Assembly (NCBI RefSeq): GCF_904848665.1
Contig: NZ_CAJHCQ010000004.1
Coordinates: 248,001-312,000, forward strand
Source of the DNA: Paraburkholderia hiiakae
Lineage (GTDB): Bacteria > Pseudomonadota > Gammaproteobacteria > Burkholderiales > Burkholderiaceae
Direction of reading: 5' to 3'
DNA: 64,000 bases
A program made the translations under genes and the position numbers. This document shows positions 1 through 8,194 of the stretch, piece by piece. How positions within the stretch are numbered: position 1 is the stretch's first letter; the number at the start of each line of letters is the position of its first letter. The notes below the pieces were generated by a model, which saw nothing but the letters and a program-made list of their open reading frames with translations, was not told the origin of the DNA and searched no databases.

Positions 1-332
1 ACACTCGCTCCTCGCTTCTTATGATGTAAGAATTTATCACTAAATTCCTATCCGATCCCCCCTCGTCTGCAATCCTCCCGCTTTGTGGGGTCATTTCTGT
101 CAGATTTCGGTGACATCGGAGAGAATTTCTGCGTCTCCTGAACAAGTGTGCTGGTCTGCATGAAGCGCATTGCCCCGGTGCTGAAATAAATCCAGACGAC
201 ATTTCGAAATGCGGCAAGAGTGTGCAACTCGCCAGGATAATGCCGTCGATTTATCGGCTTTCATTTATTTTCAAGCTTTCATTTCTATTTTTTAACCGCA
301 CTCGACTGAATACTGTCTGAATCCGCCAGTGC
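1..332. other. Intergenic, no gene seen
   Basis: This stretch is lower in GC than the rest of the window. No reading frame with a plausible start and ribosome binding site is visible. It holds T-rich runs near 270-290. It lies downstream of the minus-strand gene that ends at 392. Confidence 0.5.
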
Positions 333-388
333 GGCGATATCGCCTGGATAATCGCAAATGGTTCGCCGCACAACGGGCGGCGAACCAT
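333..388 (-). terminator. Hairpin after the 392-850 gene
   Basis: An 11-bp inverted repeat (358-368 with 378-388, loop of 9) sits 3 bases beyond the minus-strand stop codon. A perfect 12-bp palindrome GGCGATATCGCC follows at 333-344. The U-tract after the first stem is weak, so termination is likely but not certain. Confidence 0.5.
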
Positions 389-391
389 GGT

Positions 392-850
392 TCATGGCTT
401 GCGCAGCAACTCGATGACGCGCGTCGGCCGCATGTGATTGAGCGCGAAGTGCAGGCGTCCCGGGCTGCGGCGCGCGCCCGGTTCGCGCGCGGCGTTGCGC
501 TGCCAGTCGACGGCATTGGGCTCTTCGGGCTCGCACATGCCGAGGTCGACGAGTTCGTATCCGGACTCCAGCGCGATCGGCAGCCGATGCACGCCCTTGC
601 GGCTGTCGAAACCCGCCAGGCCGTCATTCGCTTCGGCCACGCTGTTGTCGAGCGTCGCGTTGCAGGTCGTCTCTTCGTCGGGGCCAATGCAGCCGTCGCC
701 CGCGAGGCGCGCGGCTTCACGGTTCTTGCCGTCGGTGTCGACCGAGCTATCGTGCGTGCGGTCGTTGTGGAGTTCGGCGCTGCGCGGCCGCGACAACGAC
801 GAGCTCACATCTCCCACATTCGCTTTTTGCATGTCGTCGGGACGATTCAT
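392..850 (-). CDS. Hypothetical protein, 152 aa
   Basis: I do not recognise the family. The start at 850 is chosen because AAGGAGG lies just upstream of the ATG, whereas the longer frame to 1480 has no such site. The product is hydrophilic, rich in Arg, Asp and Glu, with no signal peptide or membrane segment. It ends in an Arg/Pro-rich tail containing RPTRVIELLRKP. Two Cys (in GDGCIG and TTCNAT) lie near the middle and one later in MCEPEEP. It is monocistronic with a hairpin directly behind it. It could be a Burkholderiales-restricted stress or regulatory protein, but nothing in the sequence shows a function. Confidence 0.55.
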   Translation of the reverse strand: MNRPDDMQKANVGDVSSSLSRPRSAELHNDRTHDSSVDTDGKNREAARLAGDGCIGPDEETTCNATLDNSVAEANDGLAGFDSRKGVHRLPIALESGYELVDLGMCEPEEPNAVDWQRNAAREPGARRSPGRLHFALNHMRPTRVIELLRKP

Positions 851-1156
851 GATTCTTCCTCCTTGGAAGATCGGGGTGCAGGCGTTCAGCAGGCCATTCC
901 GCAAGCGCCGTTCCGCTGCAGCGCCGCACCCTTGAATCGGCATGAAAAGCAAGCCGGTTCGCCAGGAGAACGCCTCCAGCGATGTTGCATTTTTTTCGTT
1001 GGTTTGGACTTTTTCCCAGGAGTATGATCCTCTTTCAACGAGTTGGCGCGCTTCGATTAATGGGCCGGGCGAGGGCTCATGCTGTGGCTTTGCCGCACGA
1101 TCTTGAATGCACGCGCCAAATAAAACGGACGAGGCAGTCAGGGGCGGGTGACACAC
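851..1156. other. Divergent intergenic region
   Basis: This region carries the promoters of the minus-strand gene (start 850) and the plus-strand gene (start 1157). The only clear element is the strong Shine-Dalgarno sequence of the minus gene at about 857-863. Open frames crossing it lack ribosome binding sites. Confidence 0.4.
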
Positions 1157-1390
1157 ATGCACTTCGACGCTGCATTTACGCATCGTGGCTATTTGCTGAA
1201 TTGCGCACCGGCGCGCGCCGGTGACGGCACATATCAACCGTATGTGGTGATTTCGCGCTCGAGCGATGGCGAACTCGTTGCCAACCGTTTTTTCCCTGCT
1301 GAGCTGCGCTTTTCCGATGAGGCGGCCGCCATCGCCCATGCGCGCGACTGGGCCGTTCGCTGGATCGACGCGAGCACGGTCACGCTTTGA
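1157..1390 (+). CDS. Hypothetical protein, 77 aa
   Basis: A small soluble protein of unknown function. It opens HFDAAFTHRGYLLNCAP and contains YQPYVVISR and FFPAELRFSDE, a mixed alpha/beta pattern like small DUF proteins common in Burkholderia. An in-frame GTG at 1148 is an alternative start; the ATG at 1157 follows a G-rich stretch that could serve as a weak binding site. No signal peptide or membrane helix. The gene stands alone, 125 bp ahead of epsC. Confidence 0.5.
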   Translation: MHFDAAFTHRGYLLNCAPARAGDGTYQPYVVISRSSDGELVANRFFPAELRFSDEAAAIAHARDWAVRWIDASTVTL

Positions 1391-1515
1391 ACGCGCGCGC
1401 TCTCCGGGCGCAGCCTGTCTCCGAGGGCGCTTCGGCGAACTCCGGCAAAACGCGGTAATCTCTGGGGTCGATACACTCACTCCCGCACAGACCTTGCGTC
1501 TGCTGCCGCATCACC

Positions 1516-2445
1516 ATGTCCAAAGCTGCTTCCCCTGAATGGGGTCTAGAACAAATCGTCGCCGATCTGCGTGCGTCGCGTGAAGAACGGCACCGCACGC
1601 GCCATCCACTCGGTATACGCGAATTGCCGTCGCGCGATGCGGTCGTCAACATCGTGGCCGGCCTGCGCGCCGCGCTCTTTCCCACGCATTACGGCGCGCC
1701 CGACCTGACCGACGAGAGTATCGACTACTACGTCGGCCATACGCTCGACAGCACCTTGCGGCTGCTTGCCGAGCAGATTCGCCGCGCGTTGCGCTTCCTG
1801 CCGGAAAGCTCTCAGGCCAGCGACGACGAACTGCGCGTGCGTGCATTTGAAGTCGCGCGCGAGTTCGGCCGGCAACTACCCGATATTCGCGCGCTGCTCG
1901 TGAGCGACATTCAGGCGGCGTTCACGGGCGACCCGGCCGCGCAGCACATCACCGAGATCCTGCTGTGCTACCCGGGCGTGTGGGCCATGACGCACCATCG
2001 GCTCGCGCATGCGCTGCACCGCCTCGGTGTGCCGCTGCTCGCACGTTTCATCAATGAGATCGCGCATTCCGCAACGGGCATCGACATTCACCCTGGCGCG
2101 CAGATCGCATCGAGCTTCTTCATCGATCACGGCACGGGCGTCGTGATCGGCGAGACCGCGATCATCGGCGAGCGCGTTCGCGTGTATCAGGCCGTGACGC
2201 TCGGTGCGAAGAGCTTCGCCGCCGACCTCGACGGGACGCTCGTGAAGGGCAATGCACGCCATCCGATCGTCGAGGACGACGTGGTGATCTACGCGGGCGC
2301 GACGATTCTCGGTCGCGTGACGATCGGGCGCGGCTCCGTGATTGGCGGGAACGTGTGGCTCACGCATAGCGTGCCGCCGGGCAGCAGTGTGCGCCAGGGC
2401 AAGATTCGCGAGATCGAGCGGGGCGACGAAAGCCCAATGAAGTGA
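1516..2445 (+). CDS. epsC: Serine O-acetyltransferase, EpsC type
   Basis: Acetylates L-serine with acetyl-CoA to O-acetylserine, the first committed step of cysteine synthesis, in the cytoplasm. The 309-aa protein has the N-terminal helical domain (to about residue 165). A C-terminal left-handed beta-helix follows, with hexapeptide repeats such as IDIHPGAQI, VVIGETAIIGERV, VVIYAGATILG and SVIGGNVWL. The signature HGTGVVIGET and the GAKSF loop match the SAT family; the long N-terminus fits the EpsC subgroup. It is monocistronic and followed by a good terminator. Cysteine synthase is not in the window. The frame begins with ATG at 1516; no strong binding site was needed to decide it. Confidence 0.93.
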   Translation: MSKAASPEWGLEQIVADLRASREERHRTRHPLGIRELPSRDAVVNIVAGLRAALFPTHYGAPDLTDESIDYYVGHTLDSTLRLLAEQIRRALRFLPESSQASDDELRVRAFEVAREFGRQLPDIRALLVSDIQAAFTGDPAAQHITEILLCYPGVWAMTHHRLAHALHRLGVPLLARFINEIAHSATGIDIHPGAQIASSFFIDHGTGVVIGETAIIGERVRVYQAVTLGAKSFAADLDGTLVKGNARHPIVEDDVVIYAGATILGRVTIGRGSVIGGNVWLTHSVPPGSSVRQGKIREIERGDESPMK

Positions 2446-2451
2446 GGAGGG

Positions 2452-2481
2452 GAACGGGACACGCCGTCCCGTTCATTGTTT
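2452..2481. terminator. Terminator between convergent epsC and folE
   Basis: A 9-bp perfect stem (2452-2460 with 2466-2474, loop ACGCC) follows the epsC stop by 6 bases and leads into ATTGTTT. It lies between two convergent genes and may act in both directions. Confidence 0.75.
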
Positions 2482-2496
2482 GCGTGCGTGTGGTTT

Positions 2497-3171
2497 TCAG
2501 GTATTCGCGACGCTCATCGCGCCGGGATTGCCGACGATCGCAAGGAACTCGCGGCGCGTGGAAGGGTCGGTGCGGAACGTGCCGAGCATGCGCGACGTCA
2601 CCATCGACACGCCCGCCTTGTGCACGCCGCGCGTGGACATGCATTGATGCGCCGCTTCGAGTATCACGCCCACGCCCTTGGGCTGCAGGATTTCATTGAG
2701 CGTGTCGGCGATCTGCGCGGTCATCTTCTCCTGGATCTGCAGGCGCTTCGCGAATGCGTCGACGAGACGCGCGAGCTTCGAGATGCCCACCACGCGATGC
2801 TCGGGTAGATACGCCACGTGCGCGCGCCCGATGATCGGCACCATGTGATGCTCGCAGTAGCTCTCGAAGCGAATGTCCTTCAACACGATCATTTCGTCGT
2901 AGCCGTCCACCTCCGAGAAGGTGCGCGACAGGATTTCGCGTGGATCGACCTCATAGCCCGCGAAGAACTCCTCATAGGCACGCACGACGCGGCCCGGCGT
3001 ATCGATCAGCCCTTCGCGAGCGGGGTCGTCCCCGGCCCAGCGCAGCAGTACGCGCACGGCGTCCTCGGCTTCGGCGCGCGACGGACGCGCGCTGGTCCCG
3101 CTGGTCGCGCTCGTTGCGCTCGTTGCGCTCTTGCGTGGCTTTCCTTTCCCGGCTTTTTTTTCTTCGCTCAT
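2497..3171 (-). CDS. folE: GTP cyclohydrolase I
   Basis: Converts GTP to 7,8-dihydroneopterin triphosphate, the entry step to tetrahydrofolate and related pterins. It is a cytoplasmic toroidal decamer in known homologues. The 224-aa form starts at 3171, where CAGGAG precedes the ATG; the longer frame to 3228 has no such support. Zinc ligands Cys106, His109 (SYCEHHMVP) and Cys177 (QCMSTRG) are present, so this is the zinc-dependent FolE1 class. The first 33 residues are a Lys-rich head followed by Ser-Ala-Thr repeats encoded by a 9-nt tandem repeat, outside the conserved domain. It lies 93 bp downstream of the LysR gene on the same strand. Confidence 0.95.
   Translation of the reverse strand: MSEEKKAGKGKPRKSATSATSATSGTSARPSRAEAEDAVRVLLRWAGDDPAREGLIDTPGRVVRAYEEFFAGYEVDPREILSRTFSEVDGYDEMIVLKDIRFESYCEHHMVPIIGRAHVAYLPEHRVVGISKLARLVDAFAKRLQIQEKMTAQIADTLNEILQPKGVGVILEAAHQCMSTRGVHKAGVSMVTSRMLGTFRTDPSTRREFLAIVGNPGAMSVANT
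3092..3135. repeat. 9-nt tandem repeat in folE
   Basis: About four to five imperfect copies of a 9-nt unit (GCGCTCGTT-like), encoding a Ser-Ala-Thr-rich N-terminal linker of FolE. The unit is a multiple of three, so copy-number change would not break the frame. Confidence 0.7.
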
Positions 3172-3264
3172 GCATGGGCTCCTGTCATGTGGAACGACGC
3201 CGCTTTGGCGTGCTCCACGAGCCCACATTGTTTCATGTTTTGTCGGGCCTGGCGCAAGAGGGCA

Positions 3265-4188
3265 TCATTTCGGCCATTCGTCCATGGCGTCGTTGAAGAG
3301 TTCCGCCACGACGCTTCGCAGCCATTCGCCACGCGGCGCGTTGTGATACTTGCGATGCCAGTGCTGCTTGAGATCGAAGCGCGGCAATTGCAGCGGGGGC
3401 TCGACGAGCGTGATCGATGCATGCTCGGACACATAGGCGAAGCCGATTGCATGAGGCACGGTCGCGATGAGGTCGGAGCGCGTGAGAATGAACGGCAAGC
3501 TCATGAAGTGCGGCGTTTCGAGCACCGCGCGGCGGCGCATGCGCCTTTTCTCCAGATACTGTTCCAGCACTTCCTGGCTGCGCCCTTCGGCGCGCACGAC
3601 GGCGTGGCCCATGGCGAGAAACTGCTCGATCGTCATGGCTTTGCCCGCGAGCGGATGTCCGCTGCGCATCATGCAGATGAAGCGGTGCGTGAAGAGGCGT
3701 TGCTGGAAGAAGTTGTTGCCGCCGAGGTCGGGGAAATAGCCGACCGCGAGATCGATGTCGCCCGATTCGAGACCGCGCTCGACCTGGCTCGGCGGCAGTG
3801 ACACCGAACGCAGGTTCGCATTGGGCGCGCGCTCGGCGAACACCTGCAAGAGGCGCGGAAGAAACACGATCTCACCGACATCGGAGAGTGCGATGGAGAA
3901 CGTGTGGGTGCTCGTGGCGGGATCGAAGTCCTGCGCTTGCAGCATGCCCTTCTCGATACGCACCAGCGCGTCGCGCGCGGCGGGAATGAGGCCGAGCGCG
4001 CGCGGCGTGGGCTCCATGCCGCGCGAGGTGCGCACGAAGAGCGGATCGCCGAAATAATCGCGTAGCTTGCCGAGCGCCGTGCTCACCCGCGGCTGGCTCA
4101 CGCCGAGCCGCTCGGCGGCGCGGCTCACATTGCGCGTTTCCTCCATGGCCACGAGGAAGGGGATGAGATTCAGATCAAGGTCTTGCAT
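3265..4188 (-). CDS. LysR-type regulator divergent from pcaIJ
   Basis: A 307-aa LysR-type DNA-binding regulator. The N-terminal winged helix (residues 5-65) contains RNVSRAAERLGVSQPRVSTALGKLR and LFVRTSRGMEPTPRA, followed by the two-lobed co-inducer domain. It has the NodD/LeuO-like opening DLDLNLIPFLVAMEE. It is transcribed away from pcaI across a 315-bp gap, the usual arrangement for a local regulator, so it may respond to protocatechuate or a beta-ketoadipate intermediate. I see no match to the PcaQ site described in rhizobia, so I do not name it. A TATC-N7-GATA dyad 20 bp before its start may be its own operator. Confidence 0.85.
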   Translation of the reverse strand: MQDLDLNLIPFLVAMEETRNVSRAAERLGVSQPRVSTALGKLRDYFGDPLFVRTSRGMEPTPRALGLIPAARDALVRIEKGMLQAQDFDPATSTHTFSIALSDVGEIVFLPRLLQVFAERAPNANLRSVSLPPSQVERGLESGDIDLAVGYFPDLGGNNFFQQRLFTHRFICMMRSGHPLAGKAMTIEQFLAMGHAVVRAEGRSQEVLEQYLEKRRMRRRAVLETPHFMSLPFILTRSDLIATVPHAIGFAYVSEHASITLVEPPLQLPRFDLKQHWHRKYHNAPRGEWLRSVVAELFNDAMDEWPK

Positions 4189-4207
4189 GAAGGCGAGGGC
4201 GGCACTA

Positions 4208-4222
4208 TATCGAAATCAGATA
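4208..4222. promoter_or_regulatory. Candidate LysR operator
   Basis: TATC-N7-GATA, an interrupted dyad 20 bp upstream of the lysR start and on the pcaI side. CGAAAT within it recurs at 4240-4245. Placement and form fit a LysR recognition or autoregulation site. Confidence 0.35.
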
Positions 4223-4372
4223 AAGACTAGTCGATGAATCGAAATTCCGGATATTGGGGTATGTGCCCACGGCCGCGCCTGTCCTGGAAGCGCGGCAAAA
4301 AGTGCATCCCTGTACGAACCCACGCGCCCCGGCACCGACATGAAGTAGATTGCCTGTGTGGGTAGACCCGCC

Positions 4373-4402
4373 TTGACAAGCCCGCGAATACGCTCCGATA
4401 AT
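4373..4402 (+). promoter_or_regulatory. sigma70 promoter of pcaI
   Basis: TTGACA (4373-4378), an 18-bp spacer and GATAAT (4397-4402), close to consensus and on the strand of pcaI. Predicted start of transcription near 4409 gives a leader of about 95 nt. Confidence 0.7.
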
Positions 4403-4411
4403 GCGCTGGAC

Positions 4412-4445
4412 GTTCGCTAAACGAATCAGTGTTCGTATGTAGAAC
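4412..4445 (+). promoter_or_regulatory. PcaR-like dyads at the pcaI start site
   Basis: GTTCGCTAAACGAAT (4412-4426) contains TTCG-N5-CGAA and agrees with the PcaR site I recall from Pseudomonas putida (GTTCGATAATCGCAC) at 11 of 15 positions. A second dyad, GTTC-N7-GAAC, lies at 4431-4445. Both lie at or just after the predicted start of transcription. An IclR-type regulator of this kind is encoded at 51441-52211. Confidence 0.45.
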
Positions 4446-4503
4446 TTTTTCGCGATCGGGTGACGTGGACCTTCCGCGATGCGCATCGCTTTCAGGAACA
4501 GGC

Positions 4504-5199
4504 ATGATCAACAAGATTTTCGACTCGCTTCAAGCCGCCGTGGCCGATGTGCATGACGGCGCCACGGTGATGATCGGCGGCTTCGGCACGGCCGGTATGC
4601 CCGCCGAACTGATCGACGCGCTCATCGAGCAGGGCGCGCGCGACCTCACCATCGTCAACAACAATGCAGGCAACGGTGACATCGGCCTTGCCGCGCTGCT
4701 CAACGCGAAGCGCGTGCGCAAGATCATCTGCTCGTTCCCGCGCCAGACCGACTCGTATGTGTTCGACGCACTCTATCGCGCAGGCGAAATCGAGCTCGAA
4801 CTCGTGCCGCAGGGCAATCTGGCCGAGCGCATCCGCGCCGCGGGCGCCGGCATTGGCGGCTTCTTCACGCCCACGGGCTACGGCACGAAGCTGGCCGAAG
4901 GCAAGGAAACGCGACTGATCGACGGCCGCCAGTACGTGCTCGAAGCGCCGCTGCACGCCGACTTCGCGCTCATCAAGGCGTATAAGGGCGATCGCTGGGG
5001 CAACCTGGTCTATCGCAAGACGGCGCGCAACTTCGGCCCGATCATGGCGAGCGCGGCGAAGGTCGCCATTGCCCAGGTTTCTGAGGTTGTCGAACTCGGT
5101 CAGCTCGATCCGGAAAACATCGTGACGCCCGGCATTTTCGTGCAACGCGTCGTGGAAGTGCCGCAAGCGGCCCATCAAGCGCAAGGCCAGGCAGCCTGA
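4504..5199 (+). CDS. pcaI: 3-oxoadipate CoA-transferase subunit A
   Basis: Alpha subunit of the heterodimer that moves CoA from succinyl-CoA to 3-oxoadipate, the penultimate step of the beta-ketoadipate pathway. The 231-aa product has the family I CoA-transferase start VMIGGFGTAGMPAELIDAL and the GNGDIGLAALL and GGFFTPTGYGT blocks. The ATG at 4504 follows AGGAACAGG; the longer frame to 4429 runs into the promoter region and is not used. It is followed 17 bp later by pcaJ, the catalytic subunit, so the two are translated together. It is the first gene of the pcaIJBDC set. Confidence 0.95.
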   Translation: MINKIFDSLQAAVADVHDGATVMIGGFGTAGMPAELIDALIEQGARDLTIVNNNAGNGDIGLAALLNAKRVRKIICSFPRQTDSYVFDALYRAGEIELELVPQGNLAERIRAAGAGIGGFFTPTGYGTKLAEGKETRLIDGRQYVLEAPLHADFALIKAYKGDRWGNLVYRKTARNFGPIMASAAKVAIAQVSEVVELGQLDPENIVTPGIFVQRVVEVPQAAHQAQGQAA

Positions 5200-5216
5200 A
5201 GGAACGGAGAGAGGCA

Positions 5217-5876
5217 ATGAAACGACTGAATCGCGATGAAATGGCCAAGCGCGTGGCCGCGGACATTCCCGAAGGCGCGTATGTGAATCTCGGCATCGGC
5301 GTCCCGACGCTGGTGGCCAACCACCTCGATCCGAGCAAGGAAATCTTCCTGCACAGCGAGAACGGCCTGCTCGGCATGGGCCCGGCGCCCGCACCCGGCC
5401 AGGAAGACGACGAACTCATCAACGCAGGCAAGCAGCATGTCACGCTGCTCACCGGCGGCGCCTACTTCCACCACGCCGACTCGTTCGCGATGATGCGCGG
5501 CGGCCACCTGGACTACTGCGTGCTCGGCGCATTCCAGGTGTCGGTGAATGGCGACCTCGCGAACTGGCACACCGGCGCGCCCGACGCGATTCCGGCCGTG
5601 GGCGGCGCGATGGACCTCGCACTCGGCGCGAAGCAGGTGTTCGTCATGATGGAACTGCTGACCAAGCAAGGCGAAAGCAAGCTCGTGAGCGAATGCTCGT
5701 ACCCGGTCACGGGCGTGGGCTGCGTCGGCCGCATCTATACGGACCTCGCTGCGTTCGACGTCACGCCCGAAGGCCTCGCCGTGCGCGAGATCTATTCGGA
5801 CATCGATTTCGACGCGCTGCAGAAGCTTGCCGGCGTGCCGTTGATCGACGCGACGCAGAACCGTCGCGCAGCGTAA
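5217..5876 (+). CDS. pcaJ: 3-oxoadipate CoA-transferase subunit B
   Basis: Beta, catalytic subunit of the 3-oxoadipate:succinyl-CoA transferase. The 219-aa product carries LGIGVPTLVANHL near the N-terminus and SENGLLGMGP around residue 45, where the Glu of SENG forms the CoA thioester in this family. The GGAYFHHADSFAMMRGGHLD block is also typical. The start ATG at 5217 has GGAACGGAGAGAGG just upstream. It forms the complex with PcaI. A 132-bp gap with a long hairpin separates it from pcaB. Confidence 0.95.
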   Translation: MKRLNRDEMAKRVAADIPEGAYVNLGIGVPTLVANHLDPSKEIFLHSENGLLGMGPAPAPGQEDDELINAGKQHVTLLTGGAYFHHADSFAMMRGGHLDYCVLGAFQVSVNGDLANWHTGAPDAIPAVGGAMDLALGAKQVFVMMELLTKQGESKLVSECSYPVTGVGCVGRIYTDLAAFDVTPEGLAVREIYSDIDFDALQKLAGVPLIDATQNRRAA

Positions 5877-5914
5877 ACTGTTTGTCGAAGTGCGCATCGT
5901 TCGCACGTGCGTGG

Positions 5915-5954
5915 CGCGGCAGCCGTCGGCATTCGTCGACGGTTGCCGCGCCCG
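5915..5954 (+). terminator. 16-bp hairpin inside the pca cluster
   Basis: Arms 5915-5930 and 5939-5954 pair over 16 bp with one G-U pair and an 8-nt loop. No U-run follows, so it may act as a Rho-independent-like pause, a processing site or a 3-prime stabiliser for pcaIJ mRNA rather than a strong terminator. pcaB begins 54 bp later. Confidence 0.5.
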
Positions 5955-6008
5955 CTTCGTTCCATCTGTACTATCTGAACGCCTGCATTTTTCTACGCGC
6001 CACACTCC

Positions 6009-7376
6009 ATGATTGAACGCCTCACGAGCCTGATCTGCGGGACCGAGCCGATGAATGCGGTCTGGTCTCCCGAAGCCACGCTGCAACGCATGCTGGACGT
6101 CGAGGCGGCGCTTGCGCGCGCCTCTGCCATGCATGGCGTGATTCCGCAGTCGGCCGTGGCCGCGATCGTCGCGGCCTGCGCGGCGGATCAGCTCGACGCG
6201 CCGGCGCTCGCGCGCGACGCCGCGCTGGGCGGCAATCTGGCGATCCCGCTCGTCAAGCAGCTCACGGCGCGTGTGAAGTCCGCCGACGCCGAAGCCGCGA
6301 AGTACGTTCACTGGGGCGCCACGAGTCAGGACATCATCGATACGGCCACCGTGCTGCAGTTGCGCGACGCGCTTGCGCTGATCGAGCGTGGTATCGATGC
6401 GCTCTGCGCGACGCTCGCGGACCTCGCGCGCACGCACCGCGCGACGCCGGCGGTGGGGCGCACGTGGCTCCAGCAGGCGCTGCCCATCACGCTCGGCTTG
6501 AAGTTCGCGCAATGGCTCGACGCCATGCTACGCCATCGCGAACGCCTCGCCGCGCTGCGCGAGCGCGCGCTCGTGCTGCAGTTCGGCGGCGCGGCCGGCA
6601 CGCTCGCAAGCTTGCGCGACGCTGCGCCGAACGTGAGCGCCGCGCTCGCGCAAGCGCTCGGCCTCGCGTTGCCTGCCTTGCCGTGGCACACGCAGCGCGA
6701 CCGCATTGCCGAAGCCGCGTCGTTTTTCGGCATGCTCATCGGCACGCTCGGCAAGATCGCGCGTGACATCTCGCTGCAGATGCAGACCGAAATCGGCGAG
6801 CTGGGCGAACCGGCGGCGGCGGGCAAGGGCGGTTCCTCGACCATGCCGCACAAGCGCAATCCCGTGGGTTGCGCAGCCGTCCTGACGGCTGCCACACGCG
6901 CGCCTGGCCTCGTCGCGACGGTGTTCGCGGGCATGGTTCAGGAACATGAGCGCGCGCTCGGCGGCTGGCAAGCGGAGTGGGATGCGCTGCCCGATCTCGC
7001 GCGCCTCGCTGGCGGCGCGCTCGCGCAGATCGAACAGATCACCGCTGGACTCGAAGTGCGGCCCGAACGCCTCGCGGCGAATCTCGACATCACGCACGGG
7101 CTCATTCTCGGCGAAGCCGTGATGCTCGCGCTCGGCGACCAGATCGGGCGTCTGGACGCGCATCATCTCGTTGAGCACGCATCGAAATCGGCAGTACAGA
7201 GCGGCCGCACGCTGTACGAAGTCCTCGCGGCGGATCCCGCCGTGACCCGACACCTGGACGAAGCGCGCCTCAAGGCGCTGCTCGATCCGGCCAATTACGT
7301 GGGGCAGGCGCACGCTTTCGTCGACGCGGTGCTCGCGTCGCACGAAGCGAGTGCAATACAACGCACGTCCCATTGA
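6009..7376 (+). CDS. pcaB: 3-carboxy-cis,cis-muconate cycloisomerase
   Basis: Cyclises 3-carboxy-cis,cis-muconate, the ring-cleavage product of protocatechuate, to 4-carboxymuconolactone. The 455-aa product belongs to the fumarase/aspartase superfamily: HWGATSQDIIDTA around residue 103 and GGSSTMPHKRNPVGC around residue 275 are the signature blocks, the second carrying the flexible catalytic Ser loop. Length matches the family. The protocatechuate 3,4-dioxygenase genes (pcaGH) that supply its substrate are not in the window. pcaD follows after 29 bp. Confidence 0.95.
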   Translation: MIERLTSLICGTEPMNAVWSPEATLQRMLDVEAALARASAMHGVIPQSAVAAIVAACAADQLDAPALARDAALGGNLAIPLVKQLTARVKSADAEAAKYVHWGATSQDIIDTATVLQLRDALALIERGIDALCATLADLARTHRATPAVGRTWLQQALPITLGLKFAQWLDAMLRHRERLAALRERALVLQFGGAAGTLASLRDAAPNVSAALAQALGLALPALPWHTQRDRIAEAASFFGMLIGTLGKIARDISLQMQTEIGELGEPAAAGKGGSSTMPHKRNPVGCAAVLTAATRAPGLVATVFAGMVQEHERALGGWQAEWDALPDLARLAGGALAQIEQITAGLEVRPERLAANLDITHGLILGEAVMLALGDQIGRLDAHHLVEHASKSAVQSGRTLYEVLAADPAVTRHLDEARLKALLDPANYVGQAHAFVDAVLASHEASAIQRTSH

Positions 7377-7405
7377 CCATAGAAGACACACGAGGAGTAA
7401 CACGC

Positions 7406-8194
7406 ATGCCTTACGCAGCCGTCAACGACACGCATTTGTTCTACCGCATCGACGGTGCGCAGAACCGCTCGGCGCCATGGGTAGTTCTGTCGAATTCACT
7501 CGGTAGCGACGTGTCGATGTGGACGCCGCAAATCGCCGAGTTCACGAAGCACTTCCGCGTGCTGCGCTACGACACGCGCGGTCATGGCCACTCGGCGGCG
7601 CCGCAGGGCCCGTACACCATCGAGCAACTGACCGGCGACGTGATCGGCCTGATGGACCAGCTCGGCATCGAGCGCGCGCATTTCGCGGGCGTTTCGATGG
7701 GCGGGCTGACCGGCGTCGGTCTCGGCGCGCGTTACGCCAACCGCATCGATCGCCTCGTGCTGTGCAATACGGCCGCCAAGATCGGCTCGCCGGAAGTGTG
7801 GGTGCCGCGCGCGGCAAAGGCTCGCAGCGAAGGCATGCTGGCGCTCGCCGACGCGGTGCTGCCGCGCTGGTACACGCCCGAATTCATCGCGAACAATGCG
7901 CTCGTCATGTCGCAAGTACGCGACGTCTTCGTGCATACCGACAAGGACGGCTACGCTTCGAACTGCGAAGCGATCAACGCCGCTGACCTGCGCGGCGAGG
8001 CGCCGTCGATCAAGGCGCGCACGCTCGTGATCTCGGGCACGCACGATCTGGCCGCGACGCCCGCACAAGGACGCGAACTGGCCGAATCGATGCCCGGCGC
8101 ACGCTATGTCGAGCTGAATGCCGCGCACATCTCGAACGTCGAGCTGGCGGACGAGTACAACAAGATCGTGGTCGACTTCCTGCTGGGGGCGTAA
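7406..8194 (+). CDS. pcaD: 3-oxoadipate enol-lactonase
   Basis: Alpha/beta hydrolase that opens the 3-oxoadipate enol-lactone to 3-oxoadipate. The 262-aa protein starts at 7406, where CGAGGAG precedes the ATG; the frame open from 7373 overlaps the end of pcaB and lacks a site. Ser97 in AGVSMGG is the nucleophile; the acid is in SGTHDLAA and the base in NAAHISNVE. RYDTRGHGHS is the usual strand-4 block. Its stop codon shares one base with the pcaC start (TAATG), so the last two genes are coupled. Confidence 0.95.
   Translation: MPYAAVNDTHLFYRIDGAQNRSAPWVVLSNSLGSDVSMWTPQIAEFTKHFRVLRYDTRGHGHSAAPQGPYTIEQLTGDVIGLMDQLGIERAHFAGVSMGGLTGVGLGARYANRIDRLVLCNTAAKIGSPEVWVPRAAKARSEGMLALADAVLPRWYTPEFIANNALVMSQVRDVFVHTDKDGYASNCEAINAADLRGEAPSIKARTLVISGTHDLAATPAQGRELAESMPGARYVELNAAHISNVELADEYNKIVVDFLLGA

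Noticed and set aside
329..1027. A 232-aa plus-strand frame
   Set aside because: Antisense to the 152-aa gene that has a strong ribosome binding site; it reads through the divergent promoter region.
2818..3801. A 327-aa plus-strand frame across folE and lysR
   Set aside because: It covers parts of two real genes on the other strand and lacks a start signal.
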